Shown: one piece after another, positions 32,136 through 40,023 of the stretch
Numbering within the stretch: position 1 is the stretch's first letter
Layout of the letters: the number at the start of each line of letters is the position of its first letter
Assembly (NCBI RefSeq): GCF_012034385.1
Contig: NZ_JAAVJB010000014.1
Span: 1-48,710, forward strand
Direction of reading: 5' to 3'
Source of the DNA: Streptomyces spiramenti
GTDB taxonomy: Bacteria; Actinomycetota; Actinomycetes; Streptomycetales; Streptomycetaceae
DNA: 48,710 bases
Translations under genes and position numbers: made by a program
Notes under the pieces: model-generated
What the model was told of the DNA's origin: nothing
The model's input: only the letters and a program-made list of their open reading frames with translations
The model's database searches: none

Positions 32136-33515
32136 TCACAGGGCGCGCAACGCCCGGTCCAGTACCCGGGTACCGAAGTGCAGCGCCTCCACCGGTACCC
32201 GCTCGTCGACTCCGTGGAACATGGCGTTGTAGTCGAATCCCTCCGGGAGCTTCAACGGGGTGAAGCCGTACCCCGTGATGCCCAGGCGCGAGAACTGCTT
32301 GGCGTCCGTCCCGCCGGACATGCAGTAGGGCACCACGTGGGCGTCCGGGTCGAAGTGTTCGAGGGCGGAGCGCAGCACGCCGTAGGTGCGCGAGTCGACC
32401 GGCGCCTGAAGCGGGATCTCCCGGTGCTGGAACTCCCAGGCGACGTCCGGGCCGGTCAACCGGTCCATCTCGCGGGAGAACTCCTCCTCCGCGCCGGGGA
32501 CCATGCGGCCGTCGATGTGGCCGGTCGCGCTGCCGGGAATGACGTTCACCTTGTACCCGGCGTCCAGCATGGTGGGGTTGGAGCTGTTCCGCACCACCGG
32601 TCGCACGAGGGTGGCCGCCCGGCCGAACGCGGTCAGCAGCTGCTCCACCTCCGCGGCGAGCGCCTCGGGGTCGGAGTCGTCGAGCACCGGTCGGTCGAGC
32701 CCGTACAGCGCCGCCATCTCGGTGAGCGCGGCGCGGACGGTGGGCGCCAGCCGGATCGGCCACCGGTGGTCGCCGATGCGGGTCACGGCGGCGGCGAGCC
32801 GGCTGACCGCGTTCTCCTCGTTGACCTTGGAGCCGTGGCCCGCCCGCCCGCCGGCGGTCAGCCGGAGCCAGGCGGTACCGCGCTCGCCGGCTGCCAGCGG
32901 ATAGATCCGCCGACCGCCCCCCGCGTGGAAGGTATAGGCGCCCGACTCGCTGATGCCCTCGGTACAGCCCTCGAACAGCTCGGGGTGCTGGTCGGCGAGG
33001 AACCCGGAGCCGTACTGGGCGCTGTCCTCCTCGTCGGCGGTGAAGGCGAGGACGATGTCCCGGCGGGGGCGCACCCCGTGCCGTGCCCATGCCCGCACCA
33101 CGGCGAGCACCATCGCGTCGGCGTTCTTCATGTCCACCGCGCCCCGGCCCCACACCACGCCGTCCCGGACCTCGCCGGAGAACGGGTGGACGCTCCACTC
33201 CTCGGCGTGCGCCGGGACCACGTCGAGGTGGCCGTGGACGAGCAGCGCGCCCGCGGAGGGGTCGGTGCCGGGCACCCGTGCCACCACGTTGGTGCGGTCG
33301 GGTGCCTTCTCCAGCAGGAGCGGCTCGATGCCCACCTCGGCGAGGCGTTCCGCCACGTACTCGGCCGCGGCGCGCTCCACGCCGTCGCCCTGCCCGTGGT
33401 TGGTGGTGTCGATGCGGATCAGTTCGGAGGTGAAGGCGACCGACTCGTCCAGGGCCTGCGCGTCGATGGCCGGTGAGCCGGGCGCGGCGTCGGTCGCGGT
33501 CGTGCCCTCGGTCAT
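32136..33515 (-). CDS. M20-family metallopeptidase/deacylase
   Basis: 459 aa, ATG 33515. The two-zinc site is visible: H96 and D98 (VHGHLDVVP), D128 (GRGAVDMKN), E162/E163 (TADEED), a Glu in SESGAY and the late His in AMFHGVDE. A dimerisation lid domain lies in the middle third (WLRLTAGGRAGHGSKVNEEN). The enzyme is of the ArgE/DapE/carboxypeptidase G2 type and cleaves acyl-amino acids or dipeptides in the cytoplasm. It is the first gene of the M20-S9-S66 run. The upstream region up to the hairpin at 33701 should hold the promoter. Confidence 0.93.
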   Translation of the reverse strand: MTEGTTATDAAPGSPAIDAQALDESVAFTSELIRIDTTNHGQGDGVERAAAEYVAERLAEVGIEPLLLEKAPDRTNVVARVPGTDPSAGALLVHGHLDVVPAHAEEWSVHPFSGEVRDGVVWGRGAVDMKNADAMVLAVVRAWARHGVRPRRDIVLAFTADEEDSAQYGSGFLADQHPELFEGCTEGISESGAYTFHAGGGRRIYPLAAGERGTAWLRLTAGGRAGHGSKVNEENAVSRLAAAVTRIGDHRWPIRLAPTVRAALTEMAALYGLDRPVLDDSDPEALAAEVEQLLTAFGRAATLVRPVVRNSSNPTMLDAGYKVNVIPGSATGHIDGRMVPGAEEEFSREMDRLTGPDVAWEFQHREIPLQAPVDSRTYGVLRSALEHFDPDAHVVPYCMSGGTDAKQFSRLGITGYGFTPLKLPEGFDYNAMFHGVDERVPVEALHFGTRVLDRALRAL

Positions 33516-33700
33516 ACCGGCCCCGGAACCGGCGTGCTACGGAAGATCTTCATGCCGGGCCACGTTACGCGGCGTGCGCCCCGTCGGGAAGCGTTGCGGC
33601 CGTCGGCACCGGTCGGACCAGTGACGACGCCCCGGCGTGGATGTCCGCTACGCCGCATCGGTGACATCGCGTCACCATTGGGCGGCTCCTCACGGCCGGC

Positions 33701-33746
33701 GCCGACCACCCGTGCGCCGGCCGGCACGAGCCCCGCGGTGGTCGGC
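33701..33746 (-). terminator. Hairpin downstream of the M55 gene
   Basis: The arms GCCGACCACC and GGTGGTCGGC pair perfectly and an inner CGTGC/GCACG stem extends the structure. It begins 33 bases past the M55 stop on the minus strand. Confidence 0.5.
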
Positions 33747-33778
33747 GGACGGTCGCGCCGGGGCGCCGGGGCGCCTCC

Positions 33779-34612
33779 TCAGCCGTACCACTCCTCCACT
33801 GCCGCCGAGACCAGGGTCGTGACGGCCTTGAAGCAGCGGATGCCCTCGTACATGTCGGGAGCGGTGTAGGCGACGCGGCGCTCGCCGACCTGCTCCACGC
33901 CGGGGACGACGGCCGCCGCGCCGGCGAGGTGCTCGGCGTCGAACTCGACCTCGATTCGGCGCTCCCGCGGCCCGGCCGGGGCGTGGCGGACGGCGAGCGA
34001 GACGGACTCCGCGGCGGCGGCGCGGATGGCAGCGGCGGTTCGCGCCGGCGGTCGGCAGACGGCGGCGTAGCGGGAGACGTAGTCCTTCACCGCGACGGTC
34101 CGCGCCCGGGGCGCGTACCCCTGGGCGTCCTCGCAGGCGCGGTCGTCTCCGGTGACCAGGACGACGGGGGTGCCGTACTCCGCCACCACCAGCGAGTTCA
34201 GCAGGCCCTCGCTGGCGCGCACGCCGTCCACGAAGACCCCGGTGACGGAGTTGCCCAGGTAGGTGTGGGCGAGCACTCCTTCATCGCCGGCTCCGGTGTG
34301 GTAGCCGACGAACGCGATGCCGTCCGCGTCGCCGTGCTGGACGCCCTCGACCATGGAGAGGGCCTTGTGCCGCCCGGTCAGCATCTGCACCCGGTCGTCC
34401 ATCTCCTCCAACAGGAGGTTGCGCATCGTCATGTGCGCCTCGTTGACCAGCACTTCGTCGGCACCGCCGTCGAAGAAACCGACGACGGCCGCGTTGACGT
34501 CGGAGGTGAAGAGCCGTCGGCAGCGCTCCCACTGCGGTGTGCCGGGGAGGCAGTCCGCGGGCCAGGTGACGCCGGTGGCCCCCTCCATGTCCGCGCTGAT
34601 CAGGATCTTCAT
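33779..34612 (-). CDS. M55-family D-aminopeptidase (DppA-like)
   Basis: 277 aa from ATG 34612, giving the standard N-terminus MKILISADMEGATG. Metal ligands match DppA: D8, E10, H60 (NEAHMTMRN) and H105 (VGYHTGAG), with a later Glu in ASEGLLNS. DppA of Bacillus is a zinc D-aminopeptidase of decameric ring shape, thought to recycle D-amino-acid peptides from cell wall. Here it sits beside M20, S9 and S66 peptidases, the last also tied to wall-peptide turnover. It starts 10 bases after the stop of the PAS-like gene with no clear ribosome binding site, so it is probably read from that gene's transcript. Confidence 0.93.
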   Translation of the reverse strand: MKILISADMEGATGVTWPADCLPGTPQWERCRRLFTSDVNAAVVGFFDGGADEVLVNEAHMTMRNLLLEEMDDRVQMLTGRHKALSMVEGVQHGDADGIAFVGYHTGAGDEGVLAHTYLGNSVTGVFVDGVRASEGLLNSLVVAEYGTPVVLVTGDDRACEDAQGYAPRARTVAVKDYVSRYAAVCRPPARTAAAIRAAAAESVSLAVRHAPAGPRERRIEVEFDAEHLAGAAAVVPGVEQVGERRVAYTAPDMYEGIRCFKAVTTLVSAAVEEWYG

Positions 34613-34622
34613 GGCGCGCAGG

Positions 34623-35264
34623 CTACGCCCTGGCCCCCGCCTGCGGGAAGGCGACACCGGGGGTGCGCGGCAGGACCGGCACCCGTTCGCCGGTGGCCGA
34701 CTCCAGCATGGGGTGGCCGCCGCGCAGCAGCTGCGCGGTGATGTCGGCGGCCTCGACGCCGTCGAGGCCCCCGAGAGCGGCGGCGAGGGCGTCGGCACGC
34801 CCGGCCGGGTCCGGCAGTGCGGAGTGGGGCGCGAACCCGGCGGAGATCTGGACGCCGCCGGAGGCTTGGTGGAGCCGGGCGCCGTCGGTGGCCAGGACGA
34901 GAAGTCGCAGCAGGCCGGGGCCGGTGAGCGGCCAGGCCCACCAGAGGACGTCCTCGCTGCCGCGGCCGTCGCAGCCGCCCCAGAACCTGCCGGAGGTGGG
35001 GAGCTCCTCGCCGGGCGACACGGGCACGTCCGCGTAGGCCGAGCCGAGGGAGTCGCCGTCGCCGACCACGTCGATCACACCGGACACCGGGAGCAGGGCC
35101 GCCGCGGGTCGCCCGAGAGCCTCCTCGCGCCGCAGCCCGAAGAGCCGGTGCGCGCCGCCGGCCCAGGAGGTCACCGCGCCGAGCCCGTCGACCGTCACGA
35201 CGGCGAGCGGAATGCGCCCGGGTTCGGCGGGGCCACGCTGGGGGATCAGGGGCTGGGGAACCAC
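34623..35264 (-). CDS. PAS-like protein, probably the N-terminal part of a SpoIIE/PP2C-type regulator
   Basis: 213 aa from GTG 35264 with AAGGAG 5-6 bases upstream. Residues of about 20-60 form a PAS-like segment (LAVVTVDGLGAVTSWAGGAH, RLFGLRREEALGRPAAALLP). The core EDVLWWAWPLTGPGLLRLLV and the end DITAQLLRGGHPMLESATGE are of the kind seen at the N-terminus of streptomycete PAS-GAF-SpoIIE phosphatases. No GAF or phosphatase domain follows; the frame stops with TAG and the M55 gene begins 10 bases later. It is either a genuine stand-alone sensory fragment or a truncated remnant. A large hairpin lies just before its ribosome binding site. Confidence 0.65.
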   Translation of the reverse strand: MVPQPLIPQRGPAEPGRIPLAVVTVDGLGAVTSWAGGAHRLFGLRREEALGRPAAALLPVSGVIDVVGDGDSLGSAYADVPVSPGEELPTSGRFWGGCDGRGSEDVLWWAWPLTGPGLLRLLVLATDGARLHQASGGVQISAGFAPHSALPDPAGRADALAAALGGLDGVEAADITAQLLRGGHPMLESATGERVPVLPRTPGVAFPQAGARA

Positions 35265-35283
35265 GGTTGCTCCTTCTCCTGCC

Positions 35284-35324
35284 GGTTCGCTCCACCGTAC
35301 GCCTTCGGGTACCGGTGGCGAACC
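35284..35324 (-). promoter_or_regulatory. Near-perfect 16-bp stem-loop in the leader of the PAS-like gene
   Basis: The arms at 35284-35300 and 35309-35324 pair with a one-base bulge on each side; the loop is GCCTTCGG (plus strand). On the minus strand it lies about 20 bases before the GTG start and next to the ribosome binding site. It could therefore act as a DNA operator, an attenuator or an RNA structure hiding the start. Confidence 0.5.
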
Positions 35325-35661
35325 GGTACGAGAAGAACCGCGCCCGGCGCATTCGTGCGCCCCTGTCCGACACTTGGGCACGAACCGGTCACCCCTGGGG
35401 TGTTTCCGGGGCTTCGACGCGACCGGAGCGGGCCGGGCGACTCCGTCCGCGCTGATCGGAGCCATGTCGCACCGTAAGGAAGCGGGCGGGGACGGAAAAC
35501 GGAACACCCGGCGCGGTCGGGAGCTTCCCTCCGTTCGGGGCAGCACAGCTGCCGCCCGGCACGGGCGCGGGGGCGCGCCGGGGACAACGGGCGCTGCGGA
35601 CGCGCTGCCGTGCGCCGGTGGGCGGCCCGCACGGGCGCGTCGCCTGGGCGCCGGCGGCGGG
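35325..35661. other. Intergenic region between PAS-like and carboxypeptidase-repeat genes
   Basis: 337 bases beyond the hairpin, with no supportable gene. A short CACCCC/GGGGTG palindrome occurs near 35390; no promoter hexamers were firmly identified. Confidence 0.45.
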
Positions 35662-37005
35662 TCACCCGGAGCCGGTGTCGTGACTCAGCCGCAGATCGCG
35701 CTCGCCCTGCTCGCCTCCGGCGAGCCGCAGGGCGGTGGCGGCGGGCGGGTAGCCGGCAGCCACCACGGTGTACTCCCCCGGCGCCAGGTCGGCGAAGACG
35801 AACCGGCCGTCGGTGCCGGTGAGCGTCGTGCCGGCGACCTCGCCGAGAGAGTCGGTGAGGGTGACACGCGCGTCGGGAACCGGCCTGCCGGCGTCGTTGT
35901 TGACCGCGCCGCGCAGCACCGCGCCGCCGGTGAGCTCGATGTCGTGGTCCGCCTGCTCGCCGCCCGCGACGGTGACGGGGACGGCTCCGGGCCGCCGGCC
36001 GGGAGCGCTCGCCGCGAGCGTGTGCTCGCCGGTGACGAGGCCGTCGAGCCGGTAGCCGCCGTGCGCGGCGGTCCTGGTGGTGGCGACGACGTCGCCACGT
36101 GCGTCGGTGAGGGTGACGACGGCGTCCGCGACGGCGTCGCCGTCCGGGGTGCGGACCCTGCCGCCGAGCCGTCCGGTCCCTCCCAGCAGCAGGTCGAGTT
36201 CGGGGGTGCGCTCGGCGAGGGTGAGGCCGACAGCACGGGGCTGGTGACCGGTGGCTGCGGCGATGAGCATGTACCCGCCGGGGCCGGGCCCGGTCAGGGT
36301 GAAGCGGCCGTCCTCACCCGAGTCCGCACGGCCGCACTGACGCCCGGCGGAGTCGACGAGTGTGAGCACGGCGTGGGGTACGGCGGCGCCACCGGCCGAG
36401 CGCACCGATCCCAGCAGCGCGACGCCGGTGGTGTAGGTGGCCTCGCCGTTGCGGGCCGGGGGCACGGGGGTCAGGTCGGACACCGGGGACTCCTTGAACA
36501 GGGCGGCGATGAGCAGTCCGAGCAGCGCGACGACCGCCGGCGGCAGGAGCGCCGGGAAGAGGGCGGCCGAGGCGTCGTGCCAGGTGGAGAGGGGTACCGG
36601 AACCAGTGGGGAGGGGGTCGGCGCGTCGGCGGTGAGAGCGAGGGAGGCCGCCGGCACCAGCGCGGCGAGGCGGGCGCACCGGCGCCGTGTCGGAGCGGAG
36701 CGGAGCGGGCGTTCCGGACGACGGCGGGGCGGGACGCGACCGTGGGTGCCGGGTCGGCCGGCTCCGTCGTGCGGGCGGTGCGCCGGTCGGACCCCGGACC
36801 GGGCGACGCCCCGCACCGGCACCGCCGCTGCGACCCGGCGGGCGGGCACCGGTCGCGCCGAGCCGTCGGCCCCGCCCCGCGGGGCGGGGACCAGCGGAGG
36901 CGCCACCACCAGCACGACGCGCGCACCATCCGCCACGGCAGGCGGATCCGCCGGATCCCCGGCGGATCGCGGCCCCGAGCCGGGCCGGCCGGTGTCGACG
37001 CTCAT
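35662..37005 (-). CDS. Membrane protein with three carboxypeptidase-regulatory-like repeats
   Basis: 447 aa from ATG 37005 (AGAGGG 8 bases upstream); the start is uncertain because the first 110 residues are Arg/Pro-rich with weaker codon bias. A hydrophobic stretch lies near 111-126 and a clear membrane span near 148-170 (LLPPAVVALLGLLIAALF). Three beta-sandwich repeats of the CarboxypepD_reg type follow (about 195-275, 277-355, 357-440), each with a core like GRFTLTGPGPGGYMLIAAAT, YRLDGLVTGEHTLAASAPG or GRFVFADLAPGEYTVVAAGY. The repeats resemble those at the C-terminus of some streptomycete MFS exporters, but only one span remains here. An outward-facing adhesive or binding role is possible. 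Confidence 0.7.
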   Translation of the reverse strand: MSVDTGRPGSGPRSAGDPADPPAVADGARVVLVVAPPLVPAPRGGADGSARPVPARRVAAAVPVRGVARSGVRPAHRPHDGAGRPGTHGRVPPRRRPERPLRSAPTRRRCARLAALVPAASLALTADAPTPSPLVPVPLSTWHDASAALFPALLPPAVVALLGLLIAALFKESPVSDLTPVPPARNGEATYTTGVALLGSVRSAGGAAVPHAVLTLVDSAGRQCGRADSGEDGRFTLTGPGPGGYMLIAAATGHQPRAVGLTLAERTPELDLLLGGTGRLGGRVRTPDGDAVADAVVTLTDARGDVVATTRTAAHGGYRLDGLVTGEHTLAASAPGRRPGAVPVTVAGGEQADHDIELTGGAVLRGAVNNDAGRPVPDARVTLTDSLGEVAGTTLTGTDGRFVFADLAPGEYTVVAAGYPPAATALRLAGGEQGERDLRLSHDTGSG

Positions 37006-37370
37006 CTCCGCCGCCCTCTCGCCCTCGCGCCCCACCTGCGGGCGCCGATCCTCGTCGGCGCCTATTACTGGCAGCCGCGTCGGAGCGGGGCAAGCCACGC
37101 GACGCCCGCGTCGCGGCGCCCGGAACCGGCGGCGGTCGTGACCGCGCGCCCTCGGCGCTTGCCCCGCAACGGTTCCCGCTCCGACCGGGTCGGGGGCGCG
37201 GCCGGCGGACGGTGGGTGGAATCCACTCGAACGGCCGCCCACCCCGTTGCGCCGGTCGGATGAACAGGGCACCCCACCGGGCCCGTTGACCCACGGCGAC
37301 GCACACCCGACCCGCCACCCTCGACGCAAACGAACACGTGTTCTATTCTCGTCGGGACGGAGGAGGACAT
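37006..37370. other. Divergent intergenic region with SOS box
   Basis: 365 bases between the divergently read repeat-protein and radical SAM genes. It holds the LexA-type box and promoter at 37321-37349; nothing else was recognised. Confidence 0.5.
37321..37349 (+). promoter_or_regulatory. Promoter with embedded LexA (SOS) box for the radical SAM gene
   Basis: The palindrome CGAACACGTGTTCT (37331-37344) fits the actinobacterial LexA consensus CGAAC-N4-GTTC with a perfect 12-base GAACACGTGTTC core. It fills the 17-base spacer between TCGACG (37321-37326) and TATTCT (37344-37349), so bound LexA would block the promoter. Confidence 0.7.
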
Positions 37371-38435
37371 ATGCGCTGGAACAACCTGAGCGACGACGAC
37401 CGGAACGCGGCCCCCGGCCTGTTCGGGACGGATGTGGTCACCCGCACCGTGGACACCCCGGAGTTCCGCGGCATCACGTTCCACGAGGTCCGGGCGCGCT
37501 CACTCGTCAACCGGGTCCCCGGAGCGTCGCGCATGCCGTTCGAGTGGACCGTCAACCCCTACCGCGGCTGCTCGCACGCCTGTGTCTACTGCTTCGCACG
37601 CCGCACGCACGCCTACCTCGACCTCGACACCGGTACCGGATTCGACAGCCAGATCGTCGTGAAGGTGAACGCCCCCGAGCTGCTGCGCAAGGAGCTCGCC
37701 ACCGGCCGGTGGCACGGACAGCACATCGCGATGGGCACCAACGTCGACTGCTACCAGCGCGCGGAGGGCCGGTACCGCCTGATGCCGGGGATCATCGACG
37801 CCCTGACCGAGCACGGCAACCCGTTCTCGATTCTCACCAAGGGCACGCTGGTGCTCCGCGACGCCGAGGCCATCGCCCGGGCGGCGCACGCCGGGGACGT
37901 GGGGGTGTCGGTGTCGCTGGGATTCGTCGACGAGCGCCTCTGGCGCACCGTCGAGCCGGGTACCCCCTCGCCGATGCGGCGACTCGACGTCGTGCGGACG
38001 CTCACGGGCATGGGCGTGCCGGTCGGGGTGCTGATGGCACCGGTCGTCCCGTTCCTGGGGGACGCGCCGGACCAGCTGCGGGAGACCGTCAGGGCGATCG
38101 CCGCCGCGGGCGCCGTCTCCGTCACCCCCCTGGCGCTGCACCTGCGTCCCGGGGCCCGGGAGTGGTTCCTGCAATGGCTCGACGACCACCACCCCGAGCT
38201 GCTGCCCTCCTACCACGGGCTCTACGGCGACGGCGCCTACGCGCCGCGCTGGTACCAGCGACGCGTCACCGGACAGGTCCACGAGCTCGCGGCCGAGTAC
38301 GGCATCGGCCCGCTTCCGCGTCCCGGCGCCCACCGGTCCCGGCGGTTCCGCGGCTCCCGGGAGACGCCGGACCGGAGCGCGGGCCAGGCCGCGGGGCAGA
38401 ACGGACCGACCGCCATCCAGCTGACCCTGCTCTGA
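37371..38435 (+). CDS. Rv2578c-family radical SAM protein
   Basis: 354 aa, ATG with AGGAGG 4 bases upstream. The radical SAM cluster motif is C67-x3-C71-x2-C74 (RGCSHACVYCFAR), binding a [4Fe-4S] cluster that cleaves S-adenosylmethionine. Further signatures are NPYRGC, TKGTLVLRD, VSVSLGFVDERLWR and LAPVVPFLGD-like MAPVVPFLGD. The family resembles SplB-type spore-photoproduct-lyase relatives in layout. The last 40 residues are a basic, disordered-looking tail. A LexA box in the promoter implies induction by DNA damage; I recall Rv2578c itself as a damage-inducible M. tuberculosis gene. A role in DNA repair is therefore plausible but unproven. Confidence 0.9.
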   Translation: MRWNNLSDDDRNAAPGLFGTDVVTRTVDTPEFRGITFHEVRARSLVNRVPGASRMPFEWTVNPYRGCSHACVYCFARRTHAYLDLDTGTGFDSQIVVKVNAPELLRKELATGRWHGQHIAMGTNVDCYQRAEGRYRLMPGIIDALTEHGNPFSILTKGTLVLRDAEAIARAAHAGDVGVSVSLGFVDERLWRTVEPGTPSPMRRLDVVRTLTGMGVPVGVLMAPVVPFLGDAPDQLRETVRAIAAAGAVSVTPLALHLRPGAREWFLQWLDDHHPELLPSYHGLYGDGAYAPRWYQRRVTGQVHELAAEYGIGPLPRPGAHRSRRFRGSRETPDRSAGQAAGQNGPTAIQLTLL

Positions 38436-38513
38436 CCTCCGTCGCACAGGTCGGGCGCGCCGTGCGCCGGACACCGACGGGTTCACGCCCGAGGCCGCGG
38501 CGAACGTACCATC

Positions 38514-39350
38514 GTGGCCGTGCGCATAGTGACGTGGAATCTGTGGTGGCGGTTCGGACCGTGGAAGGAGCGGCAGCAGGCGATCATCGCCACGCTGCGG
38601 GAACTGGACCCCGATGTCGTCGCCCTGCAGGAGGTCTGGTCGGCCGGCTCCGAGAACCTGGCCGCGGTGATCGCGGACCAGTTGGGCATGGAGTGCGTCT
38701 TCGGCCCCGCCGGGGTTCCGCCGTACTGGCAGGGGCACACCGATCCCTCCGTCGGGGTCGGCAACGCGATCCTCAGCCGCTGGCCCCTGACCCACTCCGG
38801 CGTCCGGGCGCTGCCGCACGGTGACGGCCTTCCGGAGGGCCGGGTCGCGGTCCACGCGCTCGTCGACGCCGGTACGGCCCGGTTCCCCGTGATCACCACC
38901 CACCTGCACGCGGCCCCCGCGGGCTCCGCGGTGCGCATGGCGCAGGTGGGCGAACTGGCCCGCCTGGTGGCGGAGATCAGGCCCGCCGGGGACTTCCCGA
39001 CGGTGGTGACGGGTGACTTCAACTCCGAGTCGGACTCCGACGAGATGCGGCTGTTCGCCGGGGTCCGCACTGCCCCCGTCATCCCGGGTCAGGCGATGAT
39101 CGACGTGTGGCGGCACGCCGCGGCGGACGCGCCGTCGGCCACCTGGAGCGGCGCCAATCCCTACGTCCGTCATCCGATGGATGTGGACGCCCGCATCGAC
39201 TACATCCACCTCTCGATGCCGCCGCTGGGCACGCCCGGCCCCTTCGGAGTACGGGATGTCCGGGTCGCCGGTGACCGCCCGGTGGACGGGGTCTGGCCCT
39301 CGGACCACTTCGCGGTGGTCGCCGACCTCATCTCGCCGCTGGCCCCCTGA
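38514..39350 (+). CDS. Endonuclease/exonuclease/phosphatase-family protein
   Basis: 278 aa. The EEP fold is shown by RIVTWNLWWRFG (Asn of the metal site), DVVALQEVW (catalytic Glu), TTHLHAAPAGSAVRMAQ (His), VVTGDFNSESDSDE (Asp/Asn pair), RIDYIHLS and WPSDHFAVVAD (terminal Asp-His). Such proteins cleave DNA, phospholipids or inositol phosphates, and the substrate is not evident. No export signal is present. The start is GTG 38514 or GTG 38520. Neither has a Shine-Dalgarno sequence, and a TACCAT at 38507-38512 would give a leaderless start at 38520. It follows the SOS-linked radical SAM gene by 78 bases, so a shared damage role is possible. Confidence 0.9.
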   Translation: MAVRIVTWNLWWRFGPWKERQQAIIATLRELDPDVVALQEVWSAGSENLAAVIADQLGMECVFGPAGVPPYWQGHTDPSVGVGNAILSRWPLTHSGVRALPHGDGLPEGRVAVHALVDAGTARFPVITTHLHAAPAGSAVRMAQVGELARLVAEIRPAGDFPTVVTGDFNSESDSDEMRLFAGVRTAPVIPGQAMIDVWRHAAADAPSATWSGANPYVRHPMDVDARIDYIHLSMPPLGTPGPFGVRDVRVAGDRPVDGVWPSDHFAVVADLISPLAP

Positions 39351-39441
39351 CCCCGCGCCGACGAGGGGCCGGACCGCGGGCGTTCGGCACGCACTCCCGG
39401 GTGCCGGAGCGTGCCGTCCGCCGGCTGCCATGATGAGCGCC

Positions 39442-39981
39442 ATGAGCTCACCAGCCCTGCGCACGGTGGCCACCGCGGAGCTGACTCCCGCCGACCTGGC
39501 GGCGGCCCACGCCCTGTTCGCATCGGCCTTCGGCCCCGACGCGGACGCCACCGACTGGGACCACTGCCTGGGCGGCGTCCACGTGATGCTCCACGACGCC
39601 GACGAGCTGATCGGGCACGCGGCCGTCGTGCCCCGCCGCTTGTTCCACCGGGGCCGGACGCTGCGCACCGGGTACCTGGAGGGCGTCGCGGTGGCGGCCC
39701 GCCACCGCGGCCGGGGCCACGGCGGGGAGCTGGTCGCGGAGGCCGAACGGCTGATCCGTGACGGGTACGAGCTCGGTGCGCTTTCCTCGACCACCGCGGC
39801 GCTGCCGTTCTACGCGAAGCGGGGGTGGCTGCGCTGGGAGGGGACCACTGCCGTCCTCACGCCGCACGGCGCGGAACGGACCCCGGACGACGACGACGGG
39901 GTGTTCGTCCTCCCGGTCGGCGTACGGCTGGAACCGCAGGGCCGACTCGTCTGCGACGCGCGGGCGGGCGACCCCTGGTGA
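39442..39981 (+). CDS. aac(2')-I: Aminoglycoside 2'-N-acetyltransferase-like GNAT protein
   Basis: 179 aa from ATG 39442; in-frame ATGs at 39430 and 39433 are alternatives and none has a good ribosome binding site. The sequence follows the mycobacterial AAC(2')-I family almost throughout: ATDWDHCLGGVHVMLHD, GHAAVVPRRLFHRGRTLRTG, YLEGVAVAARHRGRGHGGEL (acetyl-CoA loop RxxGxG), YELGALSSTTAALPFYAKRG and the ending DDDDGVFVLPVG with DARAGDPW. The known members, about 181 aa, acetylate the 2'-amino group of gentamicin- and tobramycin-type drugs. It probably gives low-level intrinsic resistance or has a housekeeping acetylation role. The match is by memory of the family. Confidence 0.85.
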   Translation: MSSPALRTVATAELTPADLAAAHALFASAFGPDADATDWDHCLGGVHVMLHDADELIGHAAVVPRRLFHRGRTLRTGYLEGVAVAARHRGRGHGGELVAEAERLIRDGYELGALSSTTAALPFYAKRGWLRWEGTTAVLTPHGAERTPDDDDGVFVLPVGVRLEPQGRLVCDARAGDPW

Positions 39982-40023
39982 GTCCGCGCCCGGCAGGCCG
40001 GGCGCGGACCCCGCCGGGACGCG

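Noticed and set aside
34612-34626. TAGCCT seven bases before the M55 ATG as a -10 box for a leaderless transcript
   Set aside because: It includes the TAG stop of the preceding PAS-like gene and no credible -35 is present; read-through from the upstream gene is simpler.
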